A DNA stretch of 64,000 nucleotides. Origin: Gemmiger formicilis. GTDB lineage: Bacteria; Bacillota; Clostridia; Oscillospirales; Ruminococcaceae. A program made the translations under genes and the position numbers. The notes beneath the pieces were generated by a model. It saw only the letters and a program-made list of their open reading frames with translations. It did not search any database and was not told where the DNA came from. The stretch spans positions 120,798 through 184,797 of the forward strand of contig NZ_JACJJP010000003.1 in assembly GCF_016900095.1 (NCBI RefSeq). Direction: 5' to 3'. This document shows, piece by piece, positions 32,311 to 40,031 of this stretch (position 1 is its first letter; every line of letters begins with the position of its first letter).

Positions 32311-32680
32311 AACATACGACGGCGGGACGGCGTTGGCAACAGCGACCGTTCTGAGGAAAGTCCGGGCTTCTCAGAGGCATGACAACTGCTAACGGCAGCC
32401 GGGGGTGACCCCAGGGAAAGTGCAACAGAAAGAAACCGCCGCCCTCTGGGCGGTAAGGATGGAAAGGCGAGGTAAGAGCTCACCAGCGCACTGGCGACTT
32501 TGCGGCTATGTAAACCCTGTCAGAAGCAACATCCGTATGGGACATATGTGGAAGCCTCGCACGTCCCGGAGATGGCATGACGCCTGCGACCACGTGCCAC
32601 AGGCGCGGAGCCTTGCGGTGACGCAAGGTCAAGATAGATCGTCGTTTGATACAGAACCCGGCTTACGGTCCAGTCGTTGC
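32311..32680 (+). ncRNA. rnpB: RNase P RNA (class A)
   Basis: Catalytic RNA that trims the 5' leader of tRNA precursors with the RnpA protein. The 5' conserved core CTGAGGAAAGTCCGGGCTTC is at 32351-32370. The J-region AACGGCAGCCGGGGGTGACC starts at 32391, followed by AGGGAAAGTGCAACAGAAA-like bases. The 3' core reads AAGATAGATCGTCGTTTGATACAGAACCCGGCTTACGG. The P1 helix can form between ACGAC (32316-32320) and GTCGT (32673-32677), and the length is about 365 nt as expected. Ends are given to within about 10 nt. It is convergent with bofA and followed by a strong terminator. Confidence 0.95.
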
Positions 32681-32684
32681 AAAA

Positions 32685-32733
32685 ACCGCGCCCGCCAGGA
32701 AGGGAAACCTTCCGGCGGGCGCGGTCTTTTTTG
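32685..32733. terminator. Terminator of rnpB, also facing bofA
   Basis: A 12 bp stem ACCGCGCCCGCC/GGCGGGCGCGGT (32685-32696 with 32714-32725), then CTTTTTTG. It ends 3 bp before the bofA stop codon, so it likely serves both genes. Confidence 0.88.
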
Positions 32734-32735
32734 TT

Positions 32736-32984
32736 TCAGATCAGCGGCAGAACCAGCAGCAGGATCACCCCGGGCAGGCCCAGCACGGCGGCCACAAACC
32801 CGGTGAACGGGTTCAGGGGCAGGGTTACGCCGGTGTAGGGAGCCAGCAGTGCCACCGCTGCCAGCCCTGCCACACCGCACACCGCCCCTGCCAGCACACT
32901 GCGCACCGGATGGGCCCCCACTCCGGCCGCCCGGGCCACCGCCACCAGGCAGATGCCCCCCAGCACCAGCATCAGCGGCGGCAA
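32736..32984 (-). CDS. bofA: BofA family protein (pro-sigma-K processing inhibitor)
   Basis: Small membrane protein of 82 residues with two hydrophobic segments and the family's C-terminal block NPFTGFVAAVLGLPGVILLL. In B. subtilis BofA sits in the forespore outer membrane with SpoIVFA and holds back the SpoIVFB protease; in Clostridia its role is less clear. The start is TTG at 32984, nine bases after GGGGAGG, overlapping the DUF2508 gene by 13 bp. The DUF2508-bofA order matches yaaL-bofA of B. subtilis, which supports the call. Last gene of the sporulation operon. Confidence 0.85.
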   Translation of the reverse strand: MPPLMLVLGGICLVAVARAAGVGAHPVRSVLAGAVCGVAGLAAVALLAPYTGVTLPLNPFTGFVAAVLGLPGVILLLVLPLI

Positions 32985-33208
32985 GGATGCTCACCTCCCC
33001 GCAGCTCCCGCAACAGGGCCCGGCAGCGGCATTCCAGCGCCGCGTGCTCATAGATCAGCTGTTCGATGGCAAAGCGGTCCTGGGCCTGCTGGAAAGCCGC
33101 ATCGTTGGCCCGCAGGTCCCGGTAGGTGCGCCGCAGTTCGGCCACGGCGGCCGCCCGGGCCCGGCGAGCCGACCGTTCCCGGCGTTTTCCGGACAGTAGG
33201 GTGCCCAT
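32972..33208 (-). CDS. DUF2508 (YaaL-like) small protein
   Basis: A 78-residue, highly charged, probably helical protein (RRERSARRARAAAVAELRRTYRDLRANDAAFQQAQDRFAIEQLIYEHAAL). The block FQQAQDRFAIEQLIYEHAALECR fits the DUF2508/YaaL family, of unknown function. It is placed directly before bofA as in B. subtilis. Start ATG at 33208 after AGGAGGGATGGT. It lies 19 bp after spoIVA and overlaps bofA, so it is part of the same transcript. Confidence 0.8.
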   Translation of the reverse strand: MGTLLSGKRRERSARRARAAAVAELRRTYRDLRANDAAFQQAQDRFAIEQLIYEHAALECRCRALLRELRGGEHPCRR

Positions 33209-33227
33209 ACCATCCCTCCTTCCCAGC

Positions 33228-34703
33228 TCACAACAGAATACAGATCAGCCCGTCGCACCCTTCGTTGATGATGCGTTCCAGGGTGGTCTGCAGGCGGGAC
33301 CGGGCCGCCTGGGGCATGTGCAGCAGCTTGGCCTGCAGGCCTTCGTTGACCAGCTCGTTCAGACTCTTGCCAAAGATGTTGGTGCTCCACAGCTTGCCGG
33401 GGTCGCTCTCGAAATCCTTGAGCAGGTTGCGGATGAGTTCCTCCCCCTGCTCCTCACTGCCCACGGTGGGCGAAAGCTCGGTGTGAATCACTGCCCGCAT
33501 GATGTGCAGCGAGGGCGCGCTGGCCGACAGTCGTACCCCGTACTGCCCGCCCTGGCGCACGATTTCCGGCTCTTCCAGCTTGAGTTCATCCAGCCCCGGC
33601 ATGACGATGCCGTAGCCGGTGGCCTCCACCTGGGCCAGGGCACCCTTGAGCTTTTCGTACGCCCGCTTGGCCCGGGCCAGCTCCACGATGCAGGGCAGAA
33701 GGCTGGCTTCGTCCACAATGTCCAGCCCGGTCTGCTCCCCCAGAATCTTGTAGAAGATATCCTGGGCAATCCCCAGGCGCAGACGCACCGTGCCGGTGGA
33801 CAGGTCCATGCCGGTGAGCACCGCCTCGGTGACATATTCGCAGGAAAGCTGCAGGTTACGCCGGCTCATGTCTCCCATCTTGCGGGCGTTGGATGCCATC
33901 TCCAGCAGCGCCCCATACACCGCACTCTGCAGCCAGTGGCCGGGTTCCAGCATGGTGACCCAGGGCGGCATGGTGACGGCGATCTCCCTGATGGGAAACT
34001 CGTACAGCAGCTTCTGGAGCACTTCGTCCAGCTTTTCGGCGGAGACCTCCAGGCAGTTGATGGGCACCACCGGGCGGCCGTACTGCTCCTGCAGCTCTTC
34101 GGCCAGGGCACGGCTGGCTTCGCTGTCCGGGTCGGTACAGTTGAGAAGAATCAGGTACGGGCGGCCGCTGGCCTCCAACTCCTCCATGATGCGGCGCTCG
34201 GCATCCACATAGGCCTGCCGGGGCAGGTCGGCGATGGACCCGTCGGTGGTGACGGCCAGGCCGATGGTGGCATGTTCCCGGATAACCCGCCGGGTGCCGG
34301 TTTCGGCGGCCAGATCAAAGGGCACGGCGGTGTCGAACCAGGGGCTTTTGACCAGACGGGGTTCCCCGTTTTCCTCATGGCCCAGGGCACCATCGACCAT
34401 ATATCCCACACAGTCGATGAGCCGGGCCCGGAAGCTGCCGCCCCCGGACAGTTCGATTTCCACCGCCTGTTCGGGAATGAACTTGGGTTCGGTGGTCATG
34501 ATGGTGCGCCCGGCGGCGGACTGGGGCAGTTCGTCGGTGGCGCGGGCGCGCTGGGCGTCCTGCTGGATGTGGGGCAGCAGCATGAGTTCCGCAAACCGCT
34601 TGATAAAACTGCTTTTACCGCTGCGCACCGGCCCCACGACGCCGATGTAGATATCGCCGCCGGTGCGCCGGGCCATGTTCTGGTAGATCTGTTCCTGGGT
34701 CAC
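33228..34703 (-). CDS. spoIVA: Stage IV sporulation protein A (spore coat base ATPase)
   Basis: Cytoskeletal ATPase of 491 residues made in the mother cell; it polymerises on the forespore surface as the base of the spore coat. N-terminal TRAFAC-type P-loop GPVRSGKS (residues 24-31) with SFIKRF, sensor and switch parts MTTEPKFIPEQAVEIEL and LIDCVGYMVDGALGHEE, NCTDPDS, and the long C-terminal region ending IINEGCDGLICILL, the classic SpoIVA tail. Full length compared with B. subtilis (492). GTG start at 34703 after AAAGGGGGACC. It lies 21 bp after the sipL-like gene. Confidence 0.97.
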   Translation of the reverse strand: MTQEQIYQNMARRTGGDIYIGVVGPVRSGKSSFIKRFAELMLLPHIQQDAQRARATDELPQSAAGRTIMTTEPKFIPEQAVEIELSGGGSFRARLIDCVGYMVDGALGHEENGEPRLVKSPWFDTAVPFDLAAETGTRRVIREHATIGLAVTTDGSIADLPRQAYVDAERRIMEELEASGRPYLILLNCTDPDSEASRALAEELQEQYGRPVVPINCLEVSAEKLDEVLQKLLYEFPIREIAVTMPPWVTMLEPGHWLQSAVYGALLEMASNARKMGDMSRRNLQLSCEYVTEAVLTGMDLSTGTVRLRLGIAQDIFYKILGEQTGLDIVDEASLLPCIVELARAKRAYEKLKGALAQVEATGYGIVMPGLDELKLEEPEIVRQGGQYGVRLSASAPSLHIMRAVIHTELSPTVGSEEQGEELIRNLLKDFESDPGKLWSTNIFGKSLNELVNEGLQAKLLHMPQAARSRLQTTLERIINEGCDGLICILL

Positions 34704-34724
34704 AGGATGGTCCCCCTTTCGTTG

Positions 34725-36278
34725 TTACAGAGCCGCCGGAATCAGAAGGCAGGCGGCCTGAGTGGTGGTTTCCTGTCCGGCGGCGTCACCGGAGGCGGTC
34801 AGGTTGTTGGCGGCGGCCAGGTCCCTGGCCCGGGCGTGGTAGCGCTTGGCAATATCGAAAATCCGTTCCCCGGGCTGGGCGTAGTACAGGTAGAGGGCAG
34901 GGCCGTCCCCCTTGTCGGGGAATTCCTCTCCCAGCTCCACGGTCTGGACCACCTCCCGGCTCTGCACATACAGCAGCTGCCCGTGGATGGCCAGCTCGGC
35001 CTCCACCCGCATACGGTCGCCGCTGCGGCTGCTGGACACCCGCAGGACACTGACCCCCGCATGCACCACAAAATCGGCGGCCTGGCCGGACCAGGCATCC
35101 GGCAGCTGCCAGGTGAAGGGTTTGTCGTAGCAGGTCATCTCTCCCCGGGCGTCGGCAAACAGCACATGGGCCACGCCACGTCCGGTGAGCCGCACCGCAA
35201 CAGGGTTCTCCTCCCCCTGCACTGTCTGGACCCCGCCCAGGGTGACAAAGCAGCCCCGCACCGTTCCTTCGGGGTCCGGCAGGGCATCCTCCACGCTCAC
35301 CGGAATGGTGGTGTCCAGATCGGCGGCTTTTTGCAGCAAACGGCAGGGTTCCACGGTGACCTGGGTGTCGCAGAGGGTGGAATAGGCATCCGCCACAGCG
35401 GTGTATTCCACCGCCCGCCAGGTCTCGGCGTGGAGTTTCCAGGTCACGGTGAGCATGGGTTCATCGTTGGGGTTGTCGGCGGCGGCCAGGGTGGCCCCCA
35501 GCACCTCGCCCCAGCAGCAGCACATGTCCCCTTCCGTCGCGCCGTCCATCTCCACCGTCTGGCGCACCGGCAGTTCCTTCTGCCGCACGGCCAGCTCCTC
35601 CGCCCCTTCGGGACGGTAGACCGCTTCCATGCGCAGGATTCCCTGGCAGCTGACCTGACCGGTCTGCACCGTGCAGCTCTGGGAAAGGTAACACCCGCCG
35701 ATGTCCAGAATGGCCTCCCCCGTGCCGGGCAGCGGGAAGGTGGTTTCGGCGGTGCAGGATTTTTCCACGGCGGCCACCGGCGTGACCCCGCACAGGGTCT
35801 GGGCGCGCTGTTCGATACCGCAGTCCGCCAGGGAGGTCAGCAGGTCCCGCTCCTCCAGCTGCAGGGCCGCCACGCACAGGGTATAGGCGCCCCGCAGATC
35901 GATGCGGTGCTCGCTCACCGCCCGGCAGTTGCAGTATTCCACCTCGCCCCACAACCGGGCCGGACCGGGCGCATACCGGCCGGCGGGCAGTTCCACCGAC
36001 TTTTCAAAGGAAAACTTCTGTTCGGTGCGCCACAGCCGGGCGCCGTTTTCGTCCGACTGGTAATACACCGTACACCGCAGGTAGCCGTCCCCTTGCCAGC
36101 GGGCCCCCGCCAGATCGTTGTGCATGACCACCGGTTCGATCAGGCACTTGACGATCTTGAACACGGCGGGCAGGTAGTCCGGGATGAGGATCTCGGTTTC
36201 CACCGGCAGTTCCAGCCGTGTTTCCCATCGGCCGCCATAGGCGGTGATGGTATTGTTGAACACCTTCAGTTCCATCAT
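34725..36278 (-). CDS. sipL: SipL-like spore coat protein (DUF3794/SPOCS repeats plus LysM)
   Basis: Protein of 517 residues with SPOCS (DUF3794) regions and a C-terminal LysM-like domain (YLYYAQPGERIFDIAKRYHARARDLAAANNL). C. difficile SipL has this same architecture and nearly the same length; there it binds SpoIVA through its LysM domain and is needed to seat the coat. The first domain begins around ETRLELPVETEILIPDYLPAVFKIVKC. There is no signal peptide, which fits a mother-cell cytosolic coat protein. ATG 36278 or 36275 after GGGAGGACATAC. It is first in an operon with spoIVA, DUF2508 and bofA. Naming rests on architecture and context. Confidence 0.85.
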   Translation of the reverse strand: MMELKVFNNTITAYGGRWETRLELPVETEILIPDYLPAVFKIVKCLIEPVVMHNDLAGARWQGDGYLRCTVYYQSDENGARLWRTEQKFSFEKSVELPAGRYAPGPARLWGEVEYCNCRAVSEHRIDLRGAYTLCVAALQLEERDLLTSLADCGIEQRAQTLCGVTPVAAVEKSCTAETTFPLPGTGEAILDIGGCYLSQSCTVQTGQVSCQGILRMEAVYRPEGAEELAVRQKELPVRQTVEMDGATEGDMCCCWGEVLGATLAAADNPNDEPMLTVTWKLHAETWRAVEYTAVADAYSTLCDTQVTVEPCRLLQKAADLDTTIPVSVEDALPDPEGTVRGCFVTLGGVQTVQGEENPVAVRLTGRGVAHVLFADARGEMTCYDKPFTWQLPDAWSGQAADFVVHAGVSVLRVSSSRSGDRMRVEAELAIHGQLLYVQSREVVQTVELGEEFPDKGDGPALYLYYAQPGERIFDIAKRYHARARDLAAANNLTASGDAAGQETTTQAACLLIPAAL

Positions 36279-36317
36279 GTATGTCCTCCCTTGTGTTGCT
36301 TTGGGCTTTCTTGTGCA

Positions 36318-36346
36318 TCTATATGCGCCGGGGAAAGGAAATAGGC
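36318..36346 (-). promoter_or_regulatory. Possible sigma-E promoter of sipL-spoIVA-DUF2508-bofA
   Basis: On the minus strand GCCTATT (36340-36346), 14 bp spacer, CATATAGA (36318-36325). It resembles the sigma-E -35 (ATATT-like) and -10 (CATACAAT-like) elements and fits mother-cell genes. No sigma-A pair fits better here. Confidence 0.45.
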
Positions 36347-36390
36347 ATACAACACGGACAAGTTTTTTGGGCAACAAAATACAGGCAAAA

Positions 36391-36417
36391 CAAAAAGCCC
36401 CGCCCGAAGGCGGAGCC
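36391..36417 (-). terminator. Terminator after spoVM
   Basis: On the minus strand GCTCCGCC / GGCGGGGC with a TTCG loop and one G-U pair, then CTTTTTG (36397-36416 plus T run). Confidence 0.8.
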
Positions 36418-36449
36418 AATTTCATGGATATGGGCCGGACGGCGCGGGT

Positions 36450-36518
36450 TCAGACCTTGAACAACGCGCGCAGAATCCAGCGGAAAGCGGGCGGACACTT
36501 GACGATGACGATTTGCAT
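36450..36518 (-). CDS. spoVM: Stage V sporulation protein M (22-residue coat-anchor peptide)
   Basis: Very short gene of 22 codons plus stop: MQIVIVKCPPAFRWILRALF then KV. In B. subtilis the 26-residue SpoVM is an amphipathic helix that senses forespore membrane curvature and tethers SpoIVA. Shared features here: a Met-x-hydrophobic start, Lys7, Pro9 (the residue needed for localisation in B. subtilis), then an amphipathic Arg/Leu helix. The ribosome site GGAGGTGCGCC is ideal. It follows thiN, exactly as in B. subtilis (rsgA-rpe-thiN-spoVM), and is followed by a terminator. CATAGTAT at 36557-36564 (minus strand) could be a sigma-E -10. Too short for standard gene finders. Confidence 0.85.
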   Translation of the reverse strand: MQIVIVKCPPAFRWILRALFKV

Positions 36519-36582
36519 GGCGCACCTCCAACCTTGTTTTTTGCCTGGGGTGAGCCATACTATGCAGGCGGCGGGCCGGATG

Positions 36583-37266
36583 TTACCCGTCGGCGCGGGA
36601 AAGCACCACCACGCCGTACCCGCTGCGGCAGGAAAGCCGGGCCCTGGGGGCGGTGAACTCGTTGCTGACCCCCAGGGGATAATCGGGGGTGAGGGTGGCA
36701 TTTTCCAGCGGATAGAAGACCCCTTCTTCCGCCACCCCCTGCAGGGGGCCGTCCAGCGGAAACAGGGACAGGTACATCCAGTCCCCCTTGTCCAGTTCCA
36801 GAGGGGTACCGGGGCACAGGATATGCAGTTCGCTGCGCTCGTTGGCCAGGGTGACCCGGACCCCGGCCTTGGCCATGAACAGGGCGGTGTTCAGGTTGGC
36901 CAGGGTGTGTTCCAGCCGGGCCCCGCCCAGCGCGCCCAGAAAGACCACCTCTTTGCAGCCGTGTTCCACCAGCCAGCGGGCGGCGTAGTGGGTGTCGGTG
37001 TCGTCCTTCACATGGGGCAGGATGATGGTGCCGGGGGGCACCGGGTCCGGCCGGGGGGCGGAATCAAAGTCCCCCAGCAACAGGTCCGGCTGCACACCAA
37101 GGCGTTGCGCATTGCGGTAGCCTGCATCGCAGGCGATGATGAAGGTATCGGGGGTCAGGTAGCGGCCCATGGCTGCCGTGACCGGCACGGCAGAAAGCAC
37201 CGCCGCGCGGGTGCAGGGCGCGGCGGGCGTGGTTTCCTGATGGGATTGCGGGTCGGTGTGATTCAC
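36583..37266 (-). CDS. thiN: Thiamine pyrophosphokinase
   Basis: Makes thiamine diphosphate from thiamine and ATP; 227 residues. Motifs: IIACDAGYRNA, DLLLGDFDS, VKDDTDTHYAARW and the thiamine/ATP-binding GGARLEHTLANLNT, with the C-terminal beta domain ending SGYGVVVLSRADG. I start at the GTG at 37266, which overlaps the rsgA stop by 4 bp (GTGA) and lies eight bases after AAAGGAG. A GTG three codons earlier sits in the ribosome site. Same place in the cluster as in B. subtilis, though rpe, found before it there, is absent. Confidence 0.93.
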   Translation of the reverse strand: MNHTDPQSHQETTPAAPCTRAAVLSAVPVTAAMGRYLTPDTFIIACDAGYRNAQRLGVQPDLLLGDFDSAPRPDPVPPGTIILPHVKDDTDTHYAARWLVEHGCKEVVFLGALGGARLEHTLANLNTALFMAKAGVRVTLANERSELHILCPGTPLELDKGDWMYLSLFPLDGPLQGVAEEGVFYPLENATLTPDYPLGVSNEFTAPRARLSCRSGYGVVVLSRADG

Positions 37267-38123
37267 CGTTCCCACTCCTTTCGTTGGCTGGCTTCCTCAT
37301 ACATAGCCAGATAGCTTTCGTACCGGCTGGGGGAAATGTTTCCCTCTTCCAGGGCAGCACGCACGGCACAGCCTTTCTCACTGCGGTGGGAACACCCGGT
37401 GAACTGACATTGGCCGAAGTAGGGTTCAAACTCCGGGAAGGCGTGCTGCAATTCTTCCTTGGGGATGCGGCAGAGCTTCTGGGCTTCCAGGCTGGCAAAA
37501 CCGGGGGTGTCCGCAATGCGGCCGCCGCAGCTCTCGAAGATTTCCACCTCCCGGGTGGTATGCCGGCCGCGGCCCAGTTTCTGGCTGATATCCCCGGTGG
37601 CCCGGCGCAGGTTGGGATCCAGCGCGTTGAGCAAGGTGGACTTGCCCACGCCGGAGTTGCCGCAGAAGGCACAGAGGTTCCCCTTGATGTACCCGCGCAG
37701 TTCGTCCAGGCCCTCCCCAGTTTCGTAGTGCAGCTGCACCACCGGGATGGTGCTCTTTTCGTAGGCAGCCACCAGCTTATCGGCGGCCGCCAGGTCCGCC
37801 TTGGTGATGACCAGCACCGGGCGCACATCCTGGTACACCGCCGCGGCGGTGAGCTCGTCCAGAATGCGGGTGCTGGGGACCGGCTGGGTGGTGCTGGCCA
37901 CAATGAACAGCACATCCAGATTGGCCACCGGCGGGCGGATGAAAACATTTTTGCGGGGCAGGATCTCTTCAATGGCGGCCTTGTCGGCGCTGAGGGTCAC
38001 ATTGTCCCCCGCCACCGGCGTGATGCCCCGTTTGCGGAACACGCCCCGGGCGCGGCATTCCACAATGCCGTCGTCGGTACGCACATAATAAAAGCCGCCG
38101 ATTCCTTTTGTGATATAGTCCAT
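37263..38123 (-). CDS. rsgA: Ribosome small subunit-dependent GTPase A
   Basis: Circularly permuted GTPase of 286 residues acting late in 30S maturation. An OB-fold N-terminus precedes the G motifs in permuted order: TKAD (G4), GNSGVGKSTLLNAL (G1, near residue 169), DTPGFA (G3). The C-terminal zinc knuckle is CQFTGCSHRSEKGCAV. Start ATG at 38123 directly abuts the prkC stop codon, and it overlaps thiN by 4 bp. Confidence 0.96.
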   Translation of the reverse strand: MDYITKGIGGFYYVRTDDGIVECRARGVFRKRGITPVAGDNVTLSADKAAIEEILPRKNVFIRPPVANLDVLFIVASTTQPVPSTRILDELTAAAVYQDVRPVLVITKADLAAADKLVAAYEKSTIPVVQLHYETGEGLDELRGYIKGNLCAFCGNSGVGKSTLLNALDPNLRRATGDISQKLGRGRHTTREVEIFESCGGRIADTPGFASLEAQKLCRIPKEELQHAFPEFEPYFGQCQFTGCSHRSEKGCAVRAALEEGNISPSRYESYLAMYEEASQRKEWER

Positions 38124-40031
38124 TTAACCTTCTTTATACAGGAAGCCGCTGTTGGAACTGTAGACGCTGCCGTCGCCGGTCTTGTAGCGGTGATCCCAGT
38201 TGCCGTCGCCCAGATCTTCGTCCCATTCCTGGATGATGGTGTTCGGGTCGCCGTTCACCGCGGGCGCCGGGGTGACAACGGGGGTTTCGGGAACGCCGGT
38301 GGACACATACAGGACCACCACGCCGTTGATGCTGGTTTCGGTGCCGGCGCTGGGATTCTGGGACAGGACGGTGCCCTGGGGTTGGTCACTGGCCTGTTCC
38401 ACCGCCTTGGTGACCAGGTTCAGGGCACGCAGCTCACTGCGGGCTTCCCCTTCGGTCAGACCTTCCACAGCCGGCACGATGACACTGGTGTCCACCGAGG
38501 GTTTTGCCACGTACAAAATGACGGTGGAGCCGCCCTCCACCTGATTGCCAGCGGCAGGGTCGGTGCGGATGACCGTACCTTCGCCCACGCTGTCATTGGT
38601 TTCCCGCTTGGTCACCACCGACACACCCAGATCAGTCAAAGTCTGCTTGGCGGTATCCTTGTCGTTGCCGGCCACGTCCGGCAGGGTGATATACTCAGTG
38701 CCCAGGCTGACCTTCAGGGTGATCTTCTGCTGTTCCTTCACTGTGCGTCCGGCGGCAGGAGACTGCTGAAAGATGGTTCCGGCGGGATAGGTGGAGTTAT
38801 ATTCCTGCACGATGTCGGGGTCCAGCAGGGTGAAGTATTCGGAGTTGCGAAATTCATCCTCCGTCATGCCCACAAAATCGATGAGCTGGACGTTGGCCCG
38901 GTTGGAGAACAGGGGGTTGGTGGAGTTGGTGAAGATCAGGTACACCAGAATGGCCGCGCCGATGACGAAGGCCACCGCCATGCCGAAGAAGATCGGCAGA
39001 ACGGAGAAGCTCTTTTCTTTGACAGCCGCCCGGGATTTTGTGTTGCGCACGCCTTTTCCTTTTCCCTTTCCGCCCGCAGTGGGAGCGCCGGCGCGCCGTG
39101 CCTGCTGGGTGCTGATGCCGGACTTGGTGCCCGAAACCACCTTGTTGATGGTCTTGCTGGGCGAATCCTGCGTATTGTATTCGTATTCAAAGCGAATGCT
39201 GGGGTTCTGCTTGAAGGCCTTGATGGCGGCCAGCATTTCGGCCGCGCTCTGATAGCGGGCGGAGGGGTCCTTTTCCATGGCCTTCTCGGTGATCTGACGC
39301 AGACCTTCGGGCACATTGGGGGCCACCTCGGCCAGAGGCTTCGGCTTTTCGGAGATCTGCATGATGGCGATGGACACGGTGCCGGTGCCGTCAAAGGGCA
39401 GCTTGCCGGAGAGCATCTCGTACAGCATGACACCCACCGAATAGATGTCGGTGCGGGCGTCGGTGTGGTCGCCCTTGGCCTGTTCGGGGCTGATATAGTG
39501 CACCGAACCGATGGCCTTGTCGCTGATGGTCTGGCTCTGGGCACGGGAGAACCGGGCAATGCCGAAGTCCATCATCTTGATGGAGCCGTCCGCCTGGAGC
39601 ATGATGTTCTGGGGCTTGACGTCCCGGTGCACAATACCCTTGGAGTGGGCGTGTTCCAGCGCCGACAGCACCTGGGTGGCAAAGTGCACGACTTCTTTCC
39701 AGGTCAGGGCCCCGCCGCGCTGCTTGAGATATTCTTTGAGGGTGATGCCGTCGATATACTCCATCACGATATACTGCAGCTGGTCGGTGACCGACACATC
39801 GTATACCTTGACGATGTTGGGATGATCCAGGATGGAGATGGCCTTGCTTTCGTTCTTGAAGCGGCGGACCAGCTCTTCGTTGCCCAGGAATTCCTCCTTC
39901 AGCACCTTGACCGCAATTTCGTTGCCGGTGCGGATATCCCGGCCCTTATACACGTTGGCCATGCCGCCCACGCCGATCAGGCTTTCGATCAGGTAACGGC
40001 CATCCAGCTTTCTACCAATCAGGTTATCCAT
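38124..40031 (-). CDS. prkC: PASTA-domain Ser/Thr protein kinase
   Basis: Membrane Hanks-type kinase of 635 residues. Kinase domain at residues 1-270 with GVGGMANVYKG, the Lys in AVKVLKEEF, HRDVKPQNIM and DFGIAR. A basic juxtamembrane region follows, then one TM helix (SVLPIFFGMAVAFVIGAAIL), three extracellular PASTA repeats that bind muropeptides, and a Pro/Asp-rich tail. In B. subtilis PrkC controls growth, stress and spore germination. Start ATG at 40031 after GGGAGGATAC; it overlaps prpC by 8 bp, so kinase and phosphatase are coupled. Confidence 0.96.
   Translation of the reverse strand: MDNLIGRKLDGRYLIESLIGVGGMANVYKGRDIRTGNEIAVKVLKEEFLGNEELVRRFKNESKAISILDHPNIVKVYDVSVTDQLQYIVMEYIDGITLKEYLKQRGGALTWKEVVHFATQVLSALEHAHSKGIVHRDVKPQNIMLQADGSIKMMDFGIARFSRAQSQTISDKAIGSVHYISPEQAKGDHTDARTDIYSVGVMLYEMLSGKLPFDGTGTVSIAIMQISEKPKPLAEVAPNVPEGLRQITEKAMEKDPSARYQSAAEMLAAIKAFKQNPSIRFEYEYNTQDSPSKTINKVVSGTKSGISTQQARRAGAPTAGGKGKGKGVRNTKSRAAVKEKSFSVLPIFFGMAVAFVIGAAILVYLIFTNSTNPLFSNRANVQLIDFVGMTEDEFRNSEYFTLLDPDIVQEYNSTYPAGTIFQQSPAAGRTVKEQQKITLKVSLGTEYITLPDVAGNDKDTAKQTLTDLGVSVVTKRETNDSVGEGTVIRTDPAAGNQVEGGSTVILYVAKPSVDTSVIVPAVEGLTEGEARSELRALNLVTKAVEQASDQPQGTVLSQNPSAGTETSINGVVVLYVSTGVPETPVVTPAPAVNGDPNTIIQEWDEDLGDGNWDHRYKTGDGSVYSSNSGFLYKEG

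Noticed and set aside
33126..36344. 1072-codon plus-strand open frame
   Set aside because: Antisense shadow of spoIVA and the sipL-like gene; same His/Gly-rich composition and no motifs.
36319..36558. 79-codon minus-strand frame between thiN and the sipL-like gene
   Set aside because: It lies in a different frame from spoVM, crosses the spoVM terminator, and has no ribosome site or conserved pattern.
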